In this document: piece by piece, positions 18,374-27,541 of the stretch
Position numbering within the stretch: the first letter of the stretch is position 1
Layout of the letters: each line of letters starts with the position of its first letter
From: Permianibacter aggregans
Lineage (GTDB): Bacteria; Pseudomonadota; Gammaproteobacteria; Enterobacterales; Permianibacteraceae
Direction of reading: 5' to 3'
Length of the DNA stretch: 64,000 nt
Assembly (NCBI RefSeq): GCF_009756665.1
Contig: NZ_CP037953.1
Coordinates: 62,001-126,000, forward strand
Notes under the pieces: generated by a model
What the model saw: only the letters and a program-made list of their open reading frames with translations
Database searches by the model: none
Told to the model about the DNA's origin: nothing
Position numbers and translations under genes: made by a program

Positions 18374-18853
18374 TCAGCTCGCTACGTTTTCCATTTTTGC
18401 GCAAGCTTTGCAAAGACAGTCCAGCTCCAGTTGACTATTCATCAGTTTGAATCCGGCTTTGCCTACCTGCGCGGAAAGCTCTTCGACGATGCTGCTCTTG
18501 ATGCCGATTTCCTTGACCTTCTGACAACTGCGGCAAATCAGAAACTGTGGAATTTCGTGTTCGTGAGCGCAGGCGATGTGTGCACAGGCAAGGTATTTAT
18601 TGGTGGATGACAGTTTGTGAACGAGCTGCTCTTGCTCAAGAAAATCCAGAATTCGGTAGACGGACATCGCTGGCATCGATTGTTCGGCCTGGCGATTGTA
18701 TTGATCGGCCAGTTCATAGGCGGACATCGGCGTTTCGGAACGAACCAGAATCTCCAGCAGTTTCGCCCGCTTGTCGGTCAGCCGTGCACCGGATTGGCTG
18801 CAGAGCTCCCCTGCCCGGTGCATGATTCGCTCGACATCCAGAGTTTTGGTCAT
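18374..18853 (-). CDS. zur: Zinc uptake regulator, Fur family
   Basis: 159 residues. The N-terminal winged helix (about 15-85) is followed by the dimerisation domain with Cys-rich zinc sites: CAHIACAHEHEIP, ICRSC and the final CLCKAC. The pattern is that of Zur rather than Fur. With zinc bound, Zur represses uptake and low-zinc genes. It lies downstream of a CobW GTPase and a MerC-like gene on the same strand, which are typical low-zinc genes, so the three form a zinc-homeostasis locus. Confidence 0.9.
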   Translation of the reverse strand: MTKTLDVERIMHRAGELCSQSGARLTDKRAKLLEILVRSETPMSAYELADQYNRQAEQSMPAMSVYRILDFLEQEQLVHKLSSTNKYLACAHIACAHEHEIPQFLICRSCQKVKEIGIKSSIVEELSAQVGKAGFKLMNSQLELDCLCKACAKMENVAS

Positions 18854-19009
18854 GTGGGTAATCCGCGCTGGGTTGGCGTTTGGGTAATGAACCGGCCGTT
18901 ATCGCAACAGGGTCGATAACGGCTGGATTCAATCACCTGAGACTGATACCGAATTCTACATGGCCTGGCCCGTGCAGTTCGAGCCTGGCATTCGCTTAAC
19001 CAATAACTC

Positions 19010-20221
19010 TCACGCTTCAGTCTCCTGTGACCAAACGGGGAACGGATCGGGTAGGCTTTGCCAGAATGACGAGCCCATTTTCATTTCTTGATCATTAAGC
19101 AGGCATCGGTCCAGCTCGGCTTGCAGTTGTTCACGATTCAACCGTTGACCGATGTAAACGAGCTCCTGTCGACGGTCGCCAAATGGCTCCTGCCAGGTCT
19201 GGGCAATATGCTGTTGAAGTGATTCGCTCTGCGGCCACTCCGATGCCTCCACCGCATGCCAGAACATGCCGGCGAAACCATAGCGGGCACTGCCACCGGC
19301 CTGGTTCCACTCCCAGGCGTAATCGGGGCGACTGGCCAACCAGAAATAACCTTTTGATCGCAGCAATTTGCCGCTCGGTTGATGCTGGTGCAAAAACGCA
19401 TAAAAGCGTTCGGGATGAAATGGCCGGCGGGCACGATAAGCAAAGCTTTCAATGCCATAACTTTCGCTTTCCGAATGCTCTTCACCACGCATGACGGCGA
19501 GCCAGCCCGGCGCCATGCGAGCGCGCTCGAAACTAAAACGGCCGGTGGCCAACACTTCAGAAAGCGGCACATTGCCGTTGGCAATAGGAAGAATTTTCGC
19601 GTCGCGATTCAGGCCACGAATCACGCTGGTGATTTCCTCTACCGTGGATGAAGAAACCAGATCGGTTTTGCTGATCAGAATCACGTCAGCGAATTCAATC
19701 TGCTCGACCAGCAACTCGCTAATATTGCGTTCGTCGTCGCTGCCAAGGCCCTGCCCGGTTTCATTCAGATAGGCGGCTTCGTCGTAAAGATTGAGAAAAT
19801 TCAGCGCATCAACAACCGTGACCATCGTATCCAGCTTCGCCAGATCGGACAGGCTATTGCCGTTCTCATCGGTAAACGTAAAGGTTTCGGCCACCGGCAA
19901 TGGTTCGGAAATACCGGTTGATTCGATCAGCAGATAATCGAAGCGGTTTTCACTGGCCAGTCGGCGCACTTCAGTCAGCAAATCCTCGCGCAAGGTGCAG
20001 CAAATACAGCCGTTGCTCATCTCAATCAGTTTTTCTTCCTGACGATTCAGCTCCACCGTGCGATTGACCTGCGAGGCATCGATATTCACCTCGCTCATGT
20101 CATTGACAATCACCGCCACGCGGCGCTGTTCACGGTTATTCAAAATGGCATTGAGCACAGTGGTTTTGCCGGCGCCAAGAAAGCCGGACAGCACCGTCAC
20201 CGGTAGTTTCTGTTCATTCAT
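19010..20221 (-). CDS. CobW/COG0523-family GTPase, probable zinc metallochaperone
   Basis: 403 residues. The P-loop [12 protein letters not shown] starts near residue 12, the metal-binding CxCC motif ([11 protein letters not shown]) follows near residue 73, and SKTDL is the guanine-specificity region. The C-terminal CobW_C domain ends with a WRRQ/GQRLN-type region. Zur-linked members (ZigA, ZNG1-like) move zinc to client enzymes when zinc is scarce. Its start codon overlaps the stop of the MerC-like gene (ATGA), so the two are coupled. Confidence 0.9.
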   Translation of the reverse strand: MNEQKLPVTVLSGFLGAGKTTVLNAILNNREQRRVAVIVNDMSEVNIDASQVNRTVELNRQEEKLIEMSNGCICCTLREDLLTEVRRLASENRFDYLLIESTGISEPLPVAETFTFTDENGNSLSDLAKLDTMVTVVDALNFLNLYDEAAYLNETGQGLGSDDERNISELLVEQIEFADVILISKTDLVSSSTVEEITSVIRGLNRDAKILPIANGNVPLSEVLATGRFSFERARMAPGWLAVMRGEEHSESESYGIESFAYRARRPFHPERFYAFLHQHQPSGKLLRSKGYFWLASRPDYAWEWNQAGGSARYGFAGMFWHAVEASEWPQSESLQQHIAQTWQEPFGDRRQELVYIGQRLNREQLQAELDRCLLNDQEMKMGSSFWQSLPDPFPVWSQETEA

Positions 20222-20577
20222 GTTGTGGATTGCCTGACAAGGAGTTGACGATTCAGCAAGTGGGCGGTCGCCACCAGCAGGCTGGCGCTGACAGCAAGAA
20301 GGGTTTCCAGCAAGGCTTCGCTGGCGAACGAGACAAACAACAAAAGAAAACCGAGGACAGCAAAGCCAAGCGGCCAGCGATTACGGTGCAAGCGCCAGCC
20401 ATCCGGCAGGCTGAGCGCCGCCAGCATCAGCATCGGCACCAACATCAGGCCGTGCAGCCATTCACTTTCCAGCAGAGCGCCCGCACCGCCCAGTACGCCC
20501 AAGGCCAGAAGCAGCGGCGTCAATAGGCAGTGGCAGAGACAAAGACCGGAACTGAATACGCCAAGCAGGTCCTTCAT
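20218..20577 (-). CDS. MerC-domain small membrane protein
   Basis: 119 residues with about four membrane helices. The N-terminal helix carries Cys residues in [13 protein letters not shown], the pattern of the MerC superfamily. Classical MerC imports mercury, but here there is no mer operon; the gene is coupled to a CobW GTPase and sits next to zur. A role in zinc or other divalent metal transport under zinc limitation is inferred from that context. Confidence 0.8.
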   Translation of the reverse strand: MKDLLGVFSSGLCLCHCLLTPLLLALGVLGGAGALLESEWLHGLMLVPMLMLAALSLPDGWRLHRNRWPLGFAVLGFLLLFVSFASEALLETLLAVSASLLVATAHLLNRQLLVRQSTT

Positions 20578-20592
20578 TATGGCCTCGAAAGC

Positions 20593-20611
20593 AATGATAC
20601 ATCATATCATT
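20593..20611. promoter_or_regulatory. Fur/Zur-type palindrome upstream of the MerC-CobW operon
   Basis: Perfect 7-base arms AATGATA and TATCATT with a 5-base spacer, 16 bases upstream of the MerC-like start. The form is that of Fur-family operators. With zur in the same locus, it is a candidate Zur box repressing merC-cobW when zinc is plentiful. Confidence 0.6.
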
Positions 20612-20729
20612 ATTGAGAAGGCCGGCGGCGGCTGTCAATGCCTTTTTCGAGAGGGAGTAAATGGAAGCGCCAAGGTGTGCAAAGCTCAGCGGGCATTTCG
20701 ATTGCCGCCGATCAGGCCCTTACCGGCTT

Positions 20730-22934
20730 CTAAAATCGATAGCCAAGACTGAGCATGAACACATCTGCCCGATACGCTGGACTCGGATTTCCCGCCAGCA
20801 AGACGCCACTCAGCGTATCGACATCGATGCCATCCAGATGCCAATCATCGCTGTCGAATCGCTCCATGAAGTAGCTGATATTCAGTTTCAGTTTCTCGCT
20901 TAAGTGATAGCGGCCGTGCAGTTTGAGGCTGTGCAGGCGCGTGGCGATACTTGGCAGCGGTTCACTGCTCAGCGCTGAACCGGCAAGCATGTCGATATCA
21001 CTGTCGGTTTCGACAACCACGGCGTCCAAGCCCATCGTTAATGGCAATTGCTGAAATTCGTGGGTCAGACCGGCGCCAATGGCGTTCGAGCGATCCTCGT
21101 GCTCGACGAACCAACGCCGATTCGGGTCGGCGGCCTGAACAAGACGCAACGCTCCACCGCGAAAATCATGGCCGTTTTGCTCAGCATCCATGACGTCAGT
21201 GGCCGCAAACAGATAAAACATCCAGTCGCGATCCATTACGTAATGAGTATCCAGTGAAATGCCTTTTGCCGTGCTGTTGGTCAAGCCGAGTTCCGACTGC
21301 CGGTAATCGTCGCCGGTGTAGTGCATGTTGGCGCCGAGCTGCCAGGCATCGGAAATCGCCCAGTTGATTTGCGCCGTCGCTTGCTGTCGTTGTCGGTCAG
21401 CGAGATGGTAATGACGCAAATCAGGATGGTTTTCCCATTGCCCGGCGACCGTTTCGGTATAGCCCGGTGCATGGCTGGATAAAAACGTTTCATTGCCAAC
21501 ATAAGTCGAACCGTTACGGTCGCTGAATTGGTAGCGGACTTGCGATGACAGCGTATCGCTCCATTGCTGTTGATAGTTCAGGCTGATTTGATTTTCATCG
21601 GCGTGCTGCCTTGCACCGTTATCACGACGCGTTTCATTTCGCTGCAGACCTAAGCGCCAGTCCTGATGCGCGGAAACGCGATAGCCAAATTCCAACTCCA
21701 GTTGTTGTTCACGCCGATCGGAAGATTGGCGAATACGCCGCGTCGAACTGTCAGCGCTGATATTTTGCAAAGCGCTATCAGCTGGAATGTATACATAAGT
21801 CTGCCCTTCACCATTGCTGTCGTGATCATCAAACCGATATTGCGCACGATAGTAGAAGGTTTGGTTGGGTCGGGCGCTGTATCGCAAGGTCAGTTGCGTG
21901 CTGTCAGTTTCACCATCCAGCGAATCGCGTGGTAGCGGTTCCAGTATTGCTGCGGATAACGTCGGGTTGATGCTGTACGGCAGAAACGTTTCATCCTGTC
22001 TGGCGCGGCTGAATGCCACATCGGCGCTCAAGCGTTGATGGTTGCTGAAGGTGTAACCGCTGCTGACACGCAATTGCTGAAAACTGTTGTCGGGTGCCAA
22101 CGCCGCCTGCCCTTCCCCGCTCGGATAAGAGGCGGAAGGATGCCAGCCGGCCACACCGGCAAACGCATTCTGCCAGCGCAATGCCGGTATCTCGTTGTCA
22201 AAAAGTGAAAGCAGCCAGGCCACTCGCAATTGCCATTGTGATTCGAAATAGTCGGCGCTGAATTCCAGCGTGTCCGTCACGCTATCCACTGGCATTGGTA
22301 GCAACACGGCCCGCGCATTGCCACCGCTGCTGGCGAACATCGCACCAAAGCTGTCGAGGCCTTCTTTTTGTTCGCGTTGATAGCGGCCGTCGAAACGCCA
22401 GTCATCCAGCGCGCGCCAATTGAAACCAAGCATCAATCGCCGGCGCGATTGTTCGAGTCGGTATTCCTGCAGATTCTCATTCAAATTGCTCATGCCGCTG
22501 GTGTCCGAGGCGGCTACCCAATTTTCGGGTAGTGTCAAATCCGCACTGCCTACACCGAGATAAGGCGTCAGAAACGTTTCACTGTGCAAACGTTCCGATT
22601 CACTGAAGCCAAAATCAAATTCAAAGCTGCCTAATGAGCCTGCCTGAAACCACAACTCCCGATTGGACAAACCCAGTTGGTTTCCCTGTAACCCCCAATA
22701 GCTGGGCTCATTTTCGCTGGCTGGATTCTCCAAATCCAGATTGAATACGGTAAATGACCCTTCGCGCTCCGCCGTGAAAAACGGGCCGATGCCGGTCAGA
22801 TCATCACTGATATAACCAACACCAAATTCCAGCTCATTTATTTTCTTGTCGCTGCCACCCTGCTCCGCAGCGTGCGCGAGCAAACTGAAGAGTGCGGTGA
22901 ACGTGAGCGTCAGCATGTGCTTGTACGTCAACAT
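20730..22934 (-). CDS. MtrB/PioB-family outer-membrane beta-barrel
   Basis: 734 residues with a signal peptide (cleavage near AHA, about residue 22) and a long chain of amphipathic strands ending in Phe, as outer-membrane barrels do. Length and strand pattern fit the MtrB/PioB decaheme-associated porin family, which sheathes a decaheme cytochrome to carry electrons across the outer membrane. I find no cysteine at all, so the N-terminal CxxC of Shewanella MtrB is missing. It follows the decaheme gene by 13 bases. Confidence 0.88.
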   Translation of the reverse strand: MLTYKHMLTLTFTALFSLLAHAAEQGGSDKKINELEFGVGYISDDLTGIGPFFTAEREGSFTVFNLDLENPASENEPSYWGLQGNQLGLSNRELWFQAGSLGSFEFDFGFSESERLHSETFLTPYLGVGSADLTLPENWVAASDTSGMSNLNENLQEYRLEQSRRRLMLGFNWRALDDWRFDGRYQREQKEGLDSFGAMFASSGGNARAVLLPMPVDSVTDTLEFSADYFESQWQLRVAWLLSLFDNEIPALRWQNAFAGVAGWHPSASYPSGEGQAALAPDNSFQQLRVSSGYTFSNHQRLSADVAFSRARQDETFLPYSINPTLSAAILEPLPRDSLDGETDSTQLTLRYSARPNQTFYYRAQYRFDDHDSNGEGQTYVYIPADSALQNISADSSTRRIRQSSDRREQQLELEFGYRVSAHQDWRLGLQRNETRRDNGARQHADENQISLNYQQQWSDTLSSQVRYQFSDRNGSTYVGNETFLSSHAPGYTETVAGQWENHPDLRHYHLADRQRQQATAQINWAISDAWQLGANMHYTGDDYRQSELGLTNSTAKGISLDTHYVMDRDWMFYLFAATDVMDAEQNGHDFRGGALRLVQAADPNRRWFVEHEDRSNAIGAGLTHEFQQLPLTMGLDAVVVETDSDIDMLAGSALSSEPLPSIATRLHSLKLHGRYHLSEKLKLNISYFMERFDSDDWHLDGIDVDTLSGVLLAGNPSPAYRADVFMLSLGYRF

Positions 22935-22947
22935 GGCTCACCTCCTT

Positions 22948-23886
22948 TCAGCGTGTCTGGCGTATGCCAGATGGATGATTCGAACCGTGCACCTGCGTGT
23001 GGCAATTCATGCAGTCCTTGCCGAGCATGCTGCTGGAGCCCGGTGTTGCGCCCGGCAGTCCAGTGCCGCTCAATGCTGTGCTCGGATGAAATTGGGCCAG
23101 ATGACACTGCTGACACAACCATGGACTGCGCTGCGTCAACATGGCCGGATGCACCGAACCGTGCGGCTGGTGACACAGCGTGCACTCCTCGCGCACCGGT
23201 GGGTGCTCCCACAAAAACGGGCCGCGCTTCTCGGCGTGGCATTGAAAACAGGTATCGTTGCGTGTCGCGGCAACCAGCGATGCCGGCGTCATTGAGCCAT
23301 GTGCAGCGTGACAATCCGTACAAGTGGCATCGGCGCCAGCGCTCATGTGATTGTACGGTCGCAAAAATTCGGCGCGTTGCTGGTTGTGGCAGCTGAGACA
23401 AACCGCCGTCTCTCCGCGCTTATCCAGAACCCGATCTTTATCGGTATGCAATTGATGGCAATCGTGACAGGCAACGTTGGCAAAGTCGTGACGGCTGCCG
23501 CGCCAATGCATGCGCGTGGCGCCTTCATGACAACCCAAACAAGGCGCGTTACGCGCTTCGCTTGCCGCCGGCAAACGATGCGTAAACGACACATCCGTTG
23601 GCGCTCGCGCAGCGCCGGGTGTCACGGCTGTCATATGGGCAGTGCTTTCACCATGACAATCAGTGCAGCTCGCCCGCTCGGCGCCAGTGCCGATGCCATG
23701 GCGCGAATGCAGCATCGCGGCGATGGCTGGTTGCTGTTCGGCATCGTGACAAATCATGCAGCGTTGGGATGAGGCTAACGCTGGCGTCGCCATCAGCAGG
23801 CCAGTCACCACGATCAGGCAAAGGCTGAATGCATAGCGCCAACCAAAAATGCTCTTGGGCAACGGTGTTGCTGAACTCGTCTTCAC
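22948..23886 (-). CDS. DmsE/MtrA-family decaheme cytochrome c
   Basis: 312 residues with an N-terminal signal or anchor helix (about 18-38). I count ten CxxCH haem sites: CMICH, CTDCH, CLGCH, CHDCH, CLSCH, CTDCH, CFQCH, CTLCH, CQQCH and CMNCH. Ten haems and the length fit the MtrA/DmsE/PioA family, which sits inside an MtrB-type barrel and passes electrons across the outer membrane. It is directly upstream of the MtrB-like gene and downstream of a cytochrome b5-like gene. Confidence 0.93.
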   Translation of the reverse strand: MKTSSATPLPKSIFGWRYAFSLCLIVVTGLLMATPALASSQRCMICHDAEQQPAIAAMLHSRHGIGTGAERASCTDCHGESTAHMTAVTPGAARAPTDVSFTHRLPAASEARNAPCLGCHEGATRMHWRGSRHDFANVACHDCHQLHTDKDRVLDKRGETAVCLSCHNQQRAEFLRPYNHMSAGADATCTDCHAAHGSMTPASLVAATRNDTCFQCHAEKRGPFLWEHPPVREECTLCHQPHGSVHPAMLTQRSPWLCQQCHLAQFHPSTALSGTGLPGATPGSSSMLGKDCMNCHTQVHGSNHPSGIRQTR

Positions 23887-23942
23887 GATGAACTCCCTTC
23901 TGCGGCCAAGCAGCCCGCGGCGTTATGGTTCGCCACTCGACG

Positions 23943-24341
23943 TCAGTTGGCGTTCCGCTCCAATACGCCTATGCGCAGCGGTTTCAACATCTCCCAGGCG
24001 GTTTTGCTGTGGTCAGCGCCATAACCTTTGGTGCGCATACCTTCGGTCGCTTCTTTGCCACACCAGCGCTGCAATACGCTTGGCGGTGCCGGATGGTTTT
24101 TGACATAACTCGTGATGTCATAAACATTACCCTCAATCGCCATCCAGCAATCTTCCAGGCGATTGTGCTTGGCAATTTCATCAAGCGAAAAGGACTTCTC
24201 CGATGCCGCTGAAATCGTTGGCGCTGGCGATTCGGAAGCGGGCTCCTGCGCCACCGACGCCGGGCTCAGCCAGGCAACAAACGTCAAGGTGGCAATGGCA
24301 CCAATAAATGCTGACCAGGCAGCAAACATGAACGTTTTCAT
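23943..24341 (-). CDS. Cytochrome b5-like haem-binding protein
   Basis: 132 residues. An N-terminal membrane helix or signal (about 5-28) is followed by an acidic linker and a cytochrome b5-like domain (about 50-125) with LDEIAKHNRLEDCWMAIEG and NVYDITSYVKNHPAPP. The canonical haem motif HPGG is HPAP here; the first axial His is kept. The second ligand may be the His in GYGADHSKTAWEML. Its ATG overlaps the TGA of the ferric-reductase gene (ATGA). It could shuttle electrons through the periplasm to the decaheme cytochrome. Confidence 0.85.
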   Translation of the reverse strand: MKTFMFAAWSAFIGAIATLTFVAWLSPASVAQEPASESPAPTISAASEKSFSLDEIAKHNRLEDCWMAIEGNVYDITSYVKNHPAPPSVLQRWCGKEATEGMRTKGYGADHSKTAWEMLKPLRIGVLERNAN

Positions 24342-25732
24342 AATAGATTGAAGTCCTCGCTACGTAGCTGCGATCTCCGTACGCCAAGCCGTCGCAGTAT
24401 CGGCCGTAGATGCTTCATCAACGCAGGCGGCCCGCAGACAAACACCTGCCGCTCGCTGATATCAGGGCATTGCCGTTGCAGGAAATCGGCACTCACTGGC
24501 CCTTGTTGCTGAAAATAATGCACATGCAAACTCATGCCGGTAATCGCTTCGCAAAGCGCTTGCAGTTCAGCAAGAAAATGCGCGCGTTCGGGCCGGTCGA
24601 TGCAGTAAATCATTTCAATATCGCATTGTGCTTTTTGCTGGTGCAGCCAGCGCAGACGACTCAGAAATGGCGCGATGCCAATGCCGCCGGCAACCCACAG
24701 TTCGCGCTTGCTGGCGCGTTGCTCAGGGAAAAACTCACCGTATGGTCCTTCGATACTGAGCGCATCACCGGGTGAAAGCGAAACCAATGCCCTGCTGCCG
24801 TCACCGCAGCCCTTGACGGCAAGGCGCAATACGTTGTCATCCGGGCTCGATGAAATGGTGTACGGGTGCTCCTCGCGAAAAGCCTCGGCATTCGCATTGA
24901 AATGCCGCACATAAACGAACTGACCGGTGCGGTATTCAAGCGGTTTCGTTTGCGGCGCCAAACTCAGCTCCGCGACATCATGCGAAATCATTCGAACCGA
25001 TTCGAGCCGATACGGACGGCAAGCCAGCCAGCGCGAAAAAACCCAGCGATACAGCATGACCAGCACACACAAGGTAACGGCGCCATGCCAGAACATCGCC
25101 GGCACCGAATGCGCCAGCATCGCACTATGGGCCCAGCCAGCGAGCAGCGCAACGGCCGACAAAGCATGCAGAAGCTTCCAGCGCTGATAATCCGGTTTAC
25201 CGAAAAACGCAAAACTCGGCGCCAGAAAAACCATCATCGCAATCAACGCCAGCCATCCCGCCCAAACAGAGAAATGATCCAGCGGCCGCCACAACACCGC
25301 TGCTGCGCTCGCAGGCGAATTCGGCACCGCAGCAAAAGCCAGCAACAACGGATGCACCATCAACAGCAAAAACGCCAGCGCACCGAGCCAATGATGCACA
25401 CGCCATATCGCCGTCAAACCACCAAACAGCCGGTCAATCACCGGCAGCCGCACACTCAGCAGACCGGCCAGAATAAACAGCGTGAATCCCAGCACGGCAG
25501 TCAGCTTGCCCGCGGTGCGGAGCTGGGAGGCCGCATCGCTTGGCCAAGAGGCAAACAGTGGCCAAGCAAAAGCCATCGGCAACAATGCCAGCGCTATTAT
25601 TCCAACAGTGAATATCCAGGAAACCCGCACTGTTATGGCCCCGTTTCGCGCTGCTCTGAGGAGAATAGTAAATGTGTCTGAAAATGGGTTCGGACAAAAG
25701 CCGGCTTCAAACATCGCACTTTGGCAAAGCAC
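24338..25732 (-). CDS. Ferric-reductase-like flavocytochrome (membrane NAD(P)H oxidoreductase)
   Basis: Up to 464 residues from a GTG at 25732; a GTG some 37 codons downstream (VRVSWIF) could be the true start, since the hydrophobic protein begins there. About six membrane helices of the ferric-reductase/NOX type are followed by an FAD-binding domain (HPYTISSSPDDNV) and a NAD(P)-binding domain (GGIGIAPFLSRL, then VFVCGPPALM). Such proteins move electrons from NAD(P)H through FAD and haem b across the inner membrane. It is the first gene of a four-gene operon leading to a decaheme-porin conduit. Confidence 0.88.
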   Translation of the reverse strand: MLCQSAMFEAGFCPNPFSDTFTILLRAARNGAITVRVSWIFTVGIIALALLPMAFAWPLFASWPSDAASQLRTAGKLTAVLGFTLFILAGLLSVRLPVIDRLFGGLTAIWRVHHWLGALAFLLLMVHPLLLAFAAVPNSPASAAAVLWRPLDHFSVWAGWLALIAMMVFLAPSFAFFGKPDYQRWKLLHALSAVALLAGWAHSAMLAHSVPAMFWHGAVTLCVLVMLYRWVFSRWLACRPYRLESVRMISHDVAELSLAPQTKPLEYRTGQFVYVRHFNANAEAFREEHPYTISSSPDDNVLRLAVKGCGDGSRALVSLSPGDALSIEGPYGEFFPEQRASKRELWVAGGIGIAPFLSRLRWLHQQKAQCDIEMIYCIDRPERAHFLAELQALCEAITGMSLHVHYFQQQGPVSADFLQRQCPDISERQVFVCGPPALMKHLRPILRRLGVRRSQLRSEDFNLL

Positions 25733-26059
25733 TAATCGTCAGCATTGCCAACATGACCGCCAGTCAACATAAGACCTTAAAGGTCAGGTCAAAATATTGA
25801 TCTTGGTCAATTTAGGCTTGGCGTACACGTTGTGGCGGCCCTTCGCTTGGAGAAATAGTGTTCTCATCTGGCTGCGTTAGACCAGAAGCAGATGGTCGCA
25901 CCGCGCGCTGTGACAGGTCATTTGGTAGTACTTATCGACCAAGCTGAAGTCGCTTATGATTACCGTCCATGGTGCCTATCCCGTTTGTCCCTAATCGACC
26001 CTATTTCCGGTGGGGTCAAATTAAATCAGGCTCTTATTCTCATCGGAAACAGATACTGC
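25733..26059. other. Gene-free stretch upstream of the electron-transfer operon
   Basis: No supported gene in this stretch. It holds a palindrome with arms GACCTT and AAGGTC around a single base (25773-25785) and the FNR-like box annotated separately, then AT-rich sequence leading into the cassette region. Confidence 0.5.
25797..25810. promoter_or_regulatory. FNR/Anr-like box
   Basis: TTGATCTTGGTCAA matches the FNR/Anr consensus TTGATNNNNATCAA at nine of ten defined bases. It lies 65 bases upstream of the first start of the ferric-reductase gene, so it could switch the electron-transfer operon on when oxygen is low. Binding is inferred. Confidence 0.55.
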
Positions 26060-26111
26060 CCCCTAAAAGGAGCGAGATAACGCCCCTTTTAGGGGCGAAT
26101 TCACGTTATGC
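26060..26111. repeat. attC-like inverted repeat at the left of the cassette cluster
   Basis: CCCCTAAAAGG (26060-26070) pairs with CCTTTTAGGGG (26085-26095), and ATAACG (26077-26082) pairs with CGTTAT (26104-26109) followed by GC. The GTTATGC end resembles the R' core of attC sites. The 5' core is less good than in the other sites, so this could be a decayed site or the cluster boundary. Confidence 0.45.
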
Positions 26112-26130
26112 CTACTAGGAGTAGTTTTGA

Positions 26131-27138
26131 TTGACTGAAATACTCAGCCTTTTAGCCCTTATATTTCTACCAATATTAATTCCAATCTTAGCTGTTGCGG
26201 GCATTCTAGGAAGTGGATCTTGGGGTTTCCAACGATTCAAATCCACACTAGCACTGAATGAGGAAAGTGGTCTTTTCGAACAAGGTTTGTTGTGGGTTTC
26301 AATTCTGTCACCATTCTTATACTTTCTCGCTCTCGGTGTGGTTTCGTGGGATGGGTACTCCGTATCCGTGACAAGTGAAGGTTTAAAAAAATTTCTTTCA
26401 ATTAGCGCACTTCCTTTGGGTGCCTTATCTCTAGCGCTACCATTGTCCGTTCTCGTATCACGTTTACACGCGACGAAACAGACTGCAAAGCAGATTAAAA
26501 TCACACAACAAAAGAATAATCTTGACCTATTCCACTCCCATAGAAAGGAGCTATTTAGCTATTTCGGTCAAATTGGGGATGTGCAGTATCTTGATTGCTT
26601 AACCGGAAAGTTCAAGGTTCACCCAAGGGTTCACAAAGTATTCTTTACCGGAAGACCTGAAAACGGAGTCCCACTTATAAATGAAGACGCATTTAAAGAC
26701 ATTGAAAAAGAACTTTCCTTTGCCAGATGGCAACTCGATGCAATTATCCGAGATGTAAACCCGCAGTTGACATACAGCTTCTATATTGCCAATTTCTGCA
26801 GCACAATTTATCGACTAAGCGAGAAACTTGGCCTGCCTGAAATTTATGTTGAGCTAGCCCAAAACAGCCTTCTCGTCCCTACTAAACTGGATGGCAGAGA
26901 GCCAATGGAACTTTTAACTGTCGGCAAAACTACTGATGAAGCAGTCGCTGCTTACCGATATGCTAAAGGCTACTTTCATAACCTCTGCGACTTTGCTGGA
27001 CGAGAGCAAGAGTCTGTAGAGGATGACGGGTTAAAATATATAGATGCTGGCGGCAAGTTCAGAACAATAAAAGCAGAAAAAGTTATTGAGCGCCTGCACC
27101 AGAATGAAATCCCACAGGCCATTGCAGCAAAGGCATAA
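26131..27138 (+). CDS. Cassette-borne hypothetical membrane protein
   Basis: 335 residues from a TTG with AGGAG about 10 bases upstream. Three hydrophobic segments (about residues 3-27, 50-72 and 88-110) precede a large cytoplasmic part. The linker (SRLHATKQTAKQIKITQQKNN in part) and the following LFHSHRKELFSYF recall a type of membrane-anchored hypothetical protein common in accessory DNA. The base composition is AT-rich compared with the core genes. It ends within an attC-like site, so it is probably an integron cassette gene. Function is unknown. Confidence 0.75.
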   Translation: MTEILSLLALIFLPILIPILAVAGILGSGSWGFQRFKSTLALNEESGLFEQGLLWVSILSPFLYFLALGVVSWDGYSVSVTSEGLKKFLSISALPLGALSLALPLSVLVSRLHATKQTAKQIKITQQKNNLDLFHSHRKELFSYFGQIGDVQYLDCLTGKFKVHPRVHKVFFTGRPENGVPLINEDAFKDIEKELSFARWQLDAIIRDVNPQLTYSFYIANFCSTIYRLSEKLGLPEIYVELAQNSLLVPTKLDGREPMELLTVGKTTDEAVAAYRYAKGYFHNLCDFAGREQESVEDDGLKYIDAGGKFRTIKAEKVIERLHQNEIPQAIAAKA

Positions 27139-27200
27139 CAACTGGTTCAAACCGTTCGCTTCGCTCAATGGGACGGGCTAAAGCTCGCCCCAGTTTGATC
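27131..27200. repeat. attC-like site after cassette 1
   Basis: GGCATAACAACTGG at the stop codon of cassette gene 1 has the R''-L'' form of an attC site. It is followed by a GCTTCGC turn and a second stem (GGGACGGGCTAAAGCTCGCCCC region), then CCAGTTTGATC, an imperfect match to the expected CCAGTTGTTA. The 3' core is therefore degenerate. Confidence 0.55.
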
Positions 27201-27541
27201 CCACAAATAGACGTTCAAATTCTCACGGAGAGTCCAAATGTACGTCCAAAGCACAAAGGCTAAAGTGAAAGACTTGATTCGGCCAGAATCGGACGCTCGA
27301 ACCGAGAGTTGGGGCGGTAGATGGGTGGCACCAATCTACCAATTGGCATAACTTAAGTTTGCCAATTAAGTTACCTATCATTCTGAGCCTAAATCGTTCT
27401 AGTTTCTGGTAAAACCGAGTGAGGTCAGGCATATACATCGCTAGAAATGAATATTGCCTCCGAAATGGCATGATGAAACATTCATTTTCGGGGATTGTAT
27501 TAGCCTTCGACAAGGTGAGTATTGATAAAAATGGAGTGAGT
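27201..27541. other. Gene-free stretch within the cassette cluster
   Basis: No supported gene. It holds a 23-base near-palindrome at 27343-27365 (arms TTGGCA and TGCCAA around AACTTAAGTT), which could be a small attC remnant or a terminator, and the leader of the next gene. Confidence 0.45.

Noticed and set aside
24866-25681. A 271-residue frame on the plus strand rich in Arg, Gln and His
   Set aside because: It lies opposite the ferric-reductase-like gene and has the composition of an antisense shadow.
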